A DNA stretch of 64,000 nt, taken from Chitinophagaceae bacterium UBA1953. GTDB taxonomy: Bacteria > Bacteroidota > Bacteroidia > Chitinophagales > Chitinophagaceae. Both the position numbers and the translations under genes were made by a program. Within the stretch, counting starts at the first letter, position 1. Each line of letters begins with the position of its first letter. The notes below the pieces were generated by a model. The model was not told the origin of the DNA. It searched no databases and saw nothing but the letters and a program-made list of their open reading frames with translations. Below, one piece after another: positions 59,092 through 64,000 of the stretch. Location: positions 183,933-247,932 of the forward strand of contig DDEN01000004.1 of assembly GCA_002336115.1 (NCBI GenBank), given 5' to 3'.

Positions 59092-60804
59092 TTACCAGCT
59101 ACCGCCACCGCCACCTCCAAAACCTCCGCCAGAGAAACCACCACCTCCAAAACTTCCGCCGCTACTACCGCTGCTGCTTGGTGCACTGTAAAATGTTTTA
59201 CTCATTTCATTCATGGAGTGATCAAGGCTGTTTAAAAACATGTACGTATTGAATGTAGTGTAATTACCCGAATACCAATTGGGAGGAGGAACATCCAATC
59301 CCTTCAATTTATCTTTCCAGGTATCAGCCATATCAAACACAATGGCAAATGGTAATACTTTATCAAAGTAATGTTCATCTTCTTTCAGGAAAGTTGCCAG
59401 CCTGTCTTTCTCAACCGATTTAATAAATTCTTTAAAACCTGCCAGCTTTTTATACAACTCATTTCCTTTTTCTGTTTTCTTCGACATAAATGCGCCAAAC
59501 AGCACAATGATGATTCCGCTTAAAATAAACGCTAAGGAAAACCAGAACGGATCGCCCCAGAATTTGATCAGATGAAAAATGCCGAAAGCTGTGCTGGCCA
59601 GTCCAAGAAAAACAAAGAAGTAACCAAAACCTCTTGAATATTTTACATAATAATCAGCACGGTCAACTTCGCTTTCAAGTTCACTCTTTGCTGCATTCAT
59701 GGTTTTGTACAATTTATCCTTTAAACTGCTTAATGCTACTAATGATCCTGTTTCAAATATGCCATAGAATAAAGTGCGCTCAAAAGTCATTGCCGACTCA
59801 GGAAGATCTTTCAGTTTAATGAATTCGTATTCCTTGTTCTTCACCAAACCAAGCATTGATACTGTTTCTGTTTCCTTCACCTGCAGGTAACCACCTGCAC
59901 CCCAGTAGGGAATTAATGCAGTAAGATCTCTTTTATCTAACTTGTCATCAATCACATAACCTGCAACACTTGGACTGATATTGTTTGGCGGATAAAACTC
60001 TGTTGTAATTGTGAGCTGATCATCTTTTCCCCACCTGTTCCAGGTATAATACATCAGGAAGAAAATAAATAGTGGAAGAATCAGCCATGCTAATCCACGC
60101 ATCATGTAATTCTGCTTAATCAAAAACCCCTGCGGAAGAACGATGCCAATTGTTACAGATTCGTTTGATTGCAACTGTGCAGTTGTATGCCCTGCAAATA
60201 CTTTATTATTTACCCATGATGAAACTGTATTGTTTTGCTGTGATCCATACGGACCCGTTGCTACAAAAAACGATGTAGTGCTTTTTAATGAATCATAAAG
60301 ATTAACCGTGAAGTTGACAGAATCAATGGTTGTTTGCCATTGATCGCCGATTACATTAAAATAAAGTTCAGACCTGTCTTTAAAAAAGTTGATGGCATTC
60401 AGTAAACGGTAATGAATGATGTATTCCTGGTCGCCTTCAACATAACGGTTTTTATTGCCGATTTTAATTTCTTTATAATCGCCCTGGTTTGAAACAGAAT
60501 AATCCCAATCCTTTACACTGATATCTTCAATGATTGTTTTGGTATAACCATTTGATTCAAGTTGACGATCTGCTTTCTCCGTTCCGGCCGGTAATGGAGC
60601 CAGGCGATATTTATAAGGAATACTTCTGAACAGTCCATGATGACTTTCAAAGAAATTAACATGAATGTCTTCCGTAATATCCAGCGATGCATCTTTGTTA
60701 ACAAGAACATTTACATCGTACTGTTTAATGGTAAAACCTCCCTGTGCATTTGCAACAAAACTGATTGCAATGCAACAGAGAAGTTGCAGGAGGAATGTTT
60801 TCAC
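59092..60804 (-). CDS. DUF2207-family membrane protein with Gly-rich tail
   Basis: A 570-residue protein: signal peptide (LLQLLCCIAISFVANAQ), a periplasmic DUF2207 beta domain (FTIKQYDVNVLVNKDASLDI, HHGLFRSIPYKYRLAP), a membrane helix (GLAWLILPLFIFFLMYYT), a soluble segment, two more helices near residues 400-440, and a tail rich in Gly and Ser (SSGSSGGSFGGGGFSGGG). Function unknown. It starts 10 bases after lemA ends, and this pairing with LemA recurs widely. Confidence 0.88.
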   Translation of the reverse strand: MKTFLLQLLCCIAISFVANAQGGFTIKQYDVNVLVNKDASLDITEDIHVNFFESHHGLFRSIPYKYRLAPLPAGTEKADRQLESNGYTKTIIEDISVKDWDYSVSNQGDYKEIKIGNKNRYVEGDQEYIIHYRLLNAINFFKDRSELYFNVIGDQWQTTIDSVNFTVNLYDSLKSTTSFFVATGPYGSQQNNTVSSWVNNKVFAGHTTAQLQSNESVTIGIVLPQGFLIKQNYMMRGLAWLILPLFIFFLMYYTWNRWGKDDQLTITTEFYPPNNISPSVAGYVIDDKLDKRDLTALIPYWGAGGYLQVKETETVSMLGLVKNKEYEFIKLKDLPESAMTFERTLFYGIFETGSLVALSSLKDKLYKTMNAAKSELESEVDRADYYVKYSRGFGYFFVFLGLASTAFGIFHLIKFWGDPFWFSLAFILSGIIIVLFGAFMSKKTEKGNELYKKLAGFKEFIKSVEKDRLATFLKEDEHYFDKVLPFAIVFDMADTWKDKLKGLDVPPPNWYSGNYTTFNTYMFLNSLDHSMNEMSKTFYSAPSSSGSSGGSFGGGGFSGGGFGGGGGGSW

Positions 60805-60814
60805 TATTGGTGTT

Positions 60815-61372
60815 TTAAAACTTTACTTCTACATTTTTTGCTTCTTCAGGTGAATCGAGTTCAAAAAACTCACGGGCTTTAAAGCCGGTCATGTTTGCAA
60901 CAAGCACACCGGGGAACTGCTGAATAGAAGTATTGAAATCACGCACAGTGGCATTGTAATACCTGCGTGCGCTGCTGAGATCGGTTTCGATGTTTTGTAA
61001 AGCTGTCTGTAGTTCTAAGAATTGAGCATTCGCTTTCAGATCGGGATAGCTTTCTGCAATAGCCAGCAAACCCCTTAACGCACCACCTAATTGCTGGTTG
61101 GCTGCGGCCATACCAGCTACATCGCCGGGAGCAACTGCAACGGCAGCATTGCGTGCCTGCACCACTTTTTCCAACGTCTGGCTTTCATGTGCTGCATAAC
61201 CTTTTACTGTATTCACAAGGTTGGGAATAAGGTCAAAACGTTTTTTGAGAAACACACTGATATCGCTCCATGCGTTATCAATTTTAATTTTTGCTTTTAC
61301 CATTCCATTGTACATGCCAATGAACCATAAAACAAGCAATACGATGATACCGAGGATAATGAGGAGTGCCAT
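60815..61372 (-). CDS. lemA: LemA-family protein
   Basis: A 185-residue protein with one N-terminal membrane helix (LLIILGIIVLLVLWFIG) and a helical cytoplasmic or periplasmic domain. YNGMVKAKIKIDNAWSDISV, LKKRFDLIPNLVNTVKGYAA, and RRYYNATVRDFNTSIQQFPG are the LemA signatures. The role is unclear. It is co-transcribed with the DUF2207 gene and separated from secDF by a terminator. Confidence 0.92.
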   Translation of the reverse strand: MALLIILGIIVLLVLWFIGMYNGMVKAKIKIDNAWSDISVFLKKRFDLIPNLVNTVKGYAAHESQTLEKVVQARNAAVAVAPGDVAGMAAANQQLGGALRGLLAIAESYPDLKANAQFLELQTALQNIETDLSSARRYYNATVRDFNTSIQQFPGVLVANMTGFKAREFFELDSPEEAKNVEVKF

Positions 61373-61502
61373 TTGTATAAATTTTATTCCGAAAGTTAGT
61401 GAACAAGTTGAGAAATATGATAATTATTTATGCTGTAAATAGATAGCTTTTGATGGAAGATTGAATTCTATTTCTTTCACTTATGTGATTTGCCCAAAAA
61501 GA

Positions 61503-61529
61503 AAACCCCGACTAATGTGGTCGGGGTTT
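61503..61529 (-). terminator. Intrinsic terminator after secDF
   Basis: AAACCCCGAC (61503-61512) and GTCGGGGTTT (61520-61529) form a perfect 10-bp stem with a 7-nt loop; T-rich runs follow on both strands. It ends the secDF transcript and lies upstream of lemA. Confidence 0.85.
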
Positions 61530-61545
61530 CTTTTTTATTAAGCAA

Positions 61546-64000
61546 TTAGTTGATCGAATGCCTTGCTTTTGCAAGGGTTTTATCTTTCTCGGGTTGCCCC
61601 AATGGTTTGTTCTTTGAAAAGTCAATAAGTATGGGGGCAGCTACGAAAACTGAAGAGTATGTACCTGTTACCACACCAATTAACATTGCAAAGGCAAAAC
61701 CTCTTGTTACTTCACCTCCAAACATAAAGAGGATCAGCAATGTTAAGAACACAGTTAGTGAAGTCATAATGGTACGTGCCAAAGTATCGTTCACTGCTTT
61801 ATTGATAATCGTTGCTTTGTCCTGACCAAACATTGTACGGCTGTATTCACGTACACGGTCAAATACAATTACCGTATCATTCATTGAAAAACCAATCACG
61901 GTTAATATCGCAGCAATAAAGTGCTGGTCTATTTCGAGCGGGAAGGGAACAATGTTTCTCAAGAAAGAGAATACAGTTAATGTTACCAATACGTCGTGCA
62001 GCAACGCAATAATTGTACCCAGTGAATATCTCCAGTCACGGAAACGGATGAAGATATAAAGGGTAATTGCAAGTAAGCTGAGAATGGTAGCCCAGATTGC
62101 ACCTTTTTTCAGGTCATCAGAAATAGTAGGCTGTACTGTTTGAGAGCTTTGCTTGAAATGCTTATCGAACTGCTGATAAGTAGTGCCTGTTGGTAAAAAT
62201 TTAGTTAACCCTTCAAACAACTTGCTTTCAACCAAAGAATCAACATGCTGACCTGGTTGCTCAATCAAATAATCAGTGGTAATATTGAGTTGTTTGCTGG
62301 TGCCAACAGTTTTAATAACCGGGAATTTGCCCAATACTTTGTTCAGTTCATCAGCCACTTCCTGGTTTTTCATTTCCTTTTCAAATTTCACTGTGTAGCT
62401 GCGTCCTCCACGGAATTCTACACCATAATCAAAACCATTGAATATTGAACTTACTCCAAGTATCAATACAACCAGAGAAATGCCATAAGCAACTTTTCTG
62501 TATTCAATGAATTTATAAGCAGCATGTTTAAATATGCGGCGTGAAATTGCTGTAAAATATTCAAAGTGACGTTTCTTGTTGGTGTAAAAATCAGTAATTA
62601 ACCTTGAAACAAGGATACCACAGAATAAGCTGAGAAGAATACCAATGATCTGGGTAGTTGCAAAACCTTTAACGGGGCCAAGACCAAAATAGAGCAGGAT
62701 AATGGCAGTCAACAATGTGGTTACGTGTGCATCAAGTACGGGTGCAAGGGAGCGTTTATAGCCATCTTCCACTGCCAATTGATAACTTTTCCCCTTCGTC
62801 AACTCTTCTTTAATACGTTCAAAAATGATTACGTTAGTATCAACTGCCATACCAATTGTGAGTACCAAACCGGCAATACCGGCTGCAGTTAATGTAGCAC
62901 CAAATGAACTCAATACACCTATTGTAAACAGCAGGTTCAGGATTAACGCTGTATTAGCAACCCATCCTGCTGTATTATAGTAAATGAGCATCAATACGAA
63001 GATGACAATAAAGGAAATAATGAAAGACATTGCACCTCCTTTAATTGCCTCACGCCCCAGAGTTGGGCCTACAACCTGTTCCTGAACAATTTTAGCCGGA
63101 GCAGGTAATTTACCTGTTCTTAAAATACTTGCAAGGTCAGTTGCTTCCTGAATTGAGAAACTTCCGCTGATTTGTGAATTACCTCCTGCAATTGCGCCAT
63201 TGTTAACACCGGGAGCAGAATAAACATAGTTATCAAGAGCTATGGCAATGGCATAATGCTTATTGAATGCATCACCAGTCATTTTTTCCCAGATCTTAGC
63301 ACCGGCATTGTTCATGCTCATGCTTACAAGTACTTCATTATTACGCTGGTCAAAATCCTGTCTTGCGTCAGTAATATATTCACCTGTTAATTTCGGCCCT
63401 TCAGAACCTGCAACTGTTTTAATAGCAAAAACCTGTAAAAGACTTTCACCTTTCTTGTTTTTCCCTTCAGGTTTTGCACCATAAAGGAAGCGAAGGGTAG
63501 AAGGGATTGCAGATTTAACAATATCGAGATTAATATATTTCGAGAAAACGGCTGTATCTGAAATTCTGATTAAACCAACAGTAGCAGAACTGAAACCTTT
63601 TGCCTGGCCATCAAGTTGCTGAGCAAGCAACGAAGAAACGGGCTGTTCTGAAACAGAAGCATTTTTTGCTGTGTCGATTTTTGCTACAGATCCGGTTGTG
63701 TCTGGTTTAGTGGTATCGGTTACGGCACCGCTCAGGTAAGCTTTTACTTTCTGATCCATGATCGAAAGACTTTGCAAAACAGTTCTGTCGTTCTGGTCAT
63801 TTACAGTGTATGTTTCCCAGAATTCCAGGTTGGCTGTAGCCTGTAAAAATTTACGTACACGCTCCGGATCATCTACACCCGCCAGTTCAACTGTAATAAT
63901 TCCTTTATTTTCATCATAACTGATGTTAGGCTGTGCCACACCAAACTGATCGATACGGGCAGTTAAGCGGTCGTATGTTCTTTTAATAGCATCTTTTGCC
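61546..64000 (-). CDS. secDF: SecDF fusion protein translocase subunit, N-terminus outside window
   Basis: SecD and SecF in one chain help the Sec machinery export proteins using the proton gradient. The frame is open to the window edge, so about 817 C-terminal residues are visible; an internal ATG at 63939 is not the start. The SecD part has NEVLVSMSMNNAGAKIWEKM, IAGGNSQISGSFSIQEATDL and a six-helix module with TIGMAVDTNVIIFERIKEEL. The SecF part has FRGGRSYTVKFEKE and TVIGFSMNDTVIVFDRVREY, with the conserved Asp and Arg of both modules. Fusion is usual in this phylum. Confidence 0.95.
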   Translation of the reverse strand, partial: AKDAIKRTYDRLTARIDQFGVAQPNISYDENKGIITVELAGVDDPERVRKFLQATANLEFWETYTVNDQNDRTVLQSLSIMDQKVKAYLSGAVTDTTKPDTTGSVAKIDTAKNASVSEQPVSSLLAQQLDGQAKGFSSATVGLIRISDTAVFSKYINLDIVKSAIPSTLRFLYGAKPEGKNKKGESLLQVFAIKTVAGSEGPKLTGEYITDARQDFDQRNNEVLVSMSMNNAGAKIWEKMTGDAFNKHYAIAIALDNYVYSAPGVNNGAIAGGNSQISGSFSIQEATDLASILRTGKLPAPAKIVQEQVVGPTLGREAIKGGAMSFIISFIVIFVLMLIYYNTAGWVANTALILNLLFTIGVLSSFGATLTAAGIAGLVLTIGMAVDTNVIIFERIKEELTKGKSYQLAVEDGYKRSLAPVLDAHVTTLLTAIILLYFGLGPVKGFATTQIIGILLSLFCGILVSRLITDFYTNKKRHFEYFTAISRRIFKHAAYKFIEYRKVAYGISLVVLILGVSSIFNGFDYGVEFRGGRSYTVKFEKEMKNQEVADELNKVLGKFPVIKTVGTSKQLNITTDYLIEQPGQHVDSLVESKLFEGLTKFLPTGTTYQQFDKHFKQSSQTVQPTISDDLKKGAIWATILSLLAITLYIFIRFRDWRYSLGTIIALLHDVLVTLTVFSFLRNIVPFPLEIDQHFIAAILTVIGFSMNDTVIVFDRVREYSRTMFGQDKATIINKAVNDTLARTIMTSLTVFLTLLILFMFGGEVTRGFAFAMLIGVVTGTYSSVFVAAPILIDFSKNKPLGQPEKDKTLAKARHSIN

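Overview
The window looks like chromosomal DNA of a Bacteroidota bacterium, most likely near Chitinophagaceae. The reasons are gene families typical of that phylum (GLPGLI protein with a carboxypeptidase-regulatory-like outer-membrane barrel, two-component propeller histidine kinase with LytTR regulator, tandem DUF4369/TlpA thiol-disulfide proteins, SecDF fusion, MqnA of the futalosine route) and promoters of the Bacteroidota type (TTG or TTTG, about 19-20 nt, TAnnTTTG) at several places. The DNA is moderately AT-rich by eye. No rRNA, insertion sequence, prophage or CRISPR array was seen. Both window ends cut a gene: a glycosyltransferase on the left and secDF on the right.

Layout. 0-8 kb: glycosyltransferase and YfhO-like membrane protein; queuosine-precursor transporter; a minus-strand set of Nudix, CorA, DinB, dapF and nucleoside phosphorylase. 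8.2 kb: tRNA-Cys with its own promoter and terminator. 8.8-12.9 kb: a minus-strand cluster with a stand-alone SET protein, an ATP-grasp ligase, an ATP-grasp/SET fusion and a transmembrane-only ABC protein. 13-15.6 kb: thioredoxin, a four-repeat heavy-metal-binding protein, a GyrI-like protein and a small secreted protein. 15.7-26.6 kb: dnaE, an NlpC/P60 lipoprotein, hisF-hisIE, twin TlpA-like proteins, yraN and purB. 26.7-32.8 kb: mqnA, sensor kinase and regulator, PKD-repeat lipoprotein. 33-36.6 kb: a very AT-rich polysaccharide block (FkbM methyltransferase and three family-2 glycosyltransferases). 36.6-46.6 kb: GLPGLI/outer-membrane pair, glgB, TPR protein, and an ECF sigma factor with its translationally coupled membrane partner. 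46.7-49 kb: a class-I glutamine amidotransferase-like protein next to a circularly permuted ATP-grasp-like protein. 49-51.9 kb: a second sigma/anti-sigma-like pair, NlpC/P60 and universal stress protein. 52-58.5 kb: hisG-hisD-hisC, then a sugar-dehydrogenase/cytochrome c pair, then hisB. 58.5-64 kb: acetyltransferase, DUF2207 protein, LemA and SecDF.

Two observations stand out. First, the his operon begins with what reads as a complete transcription attenuator: a Bacteroidota promoter, a 16-residue leader peptide with five histidines (four in a row), and alternative hairpins ending in an intrinsic terminator just before hisG. Second, the SET/ATP-grasp cluster at 9.8-12.9 kb combines two ligase folds with two post-SET-bearing SET methyltransferase domains, one fused to a ligase. 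I know of no characterised pathway for it. It is the best candidate here for an undescribed system, probably ligation plus methylation of a peptide or amino-acid-like substrate (inference).

Histidine genes are split: hisG, D, C and B are at 52-58 kb and hisF-hisIE at 20-21.7 kb, while hisA and hisH are absent from the window. Short-period (9-10 nt) degenerate intergenic repeats occur only between 47.6 and 57.4 kb, two of them inside the his operon.
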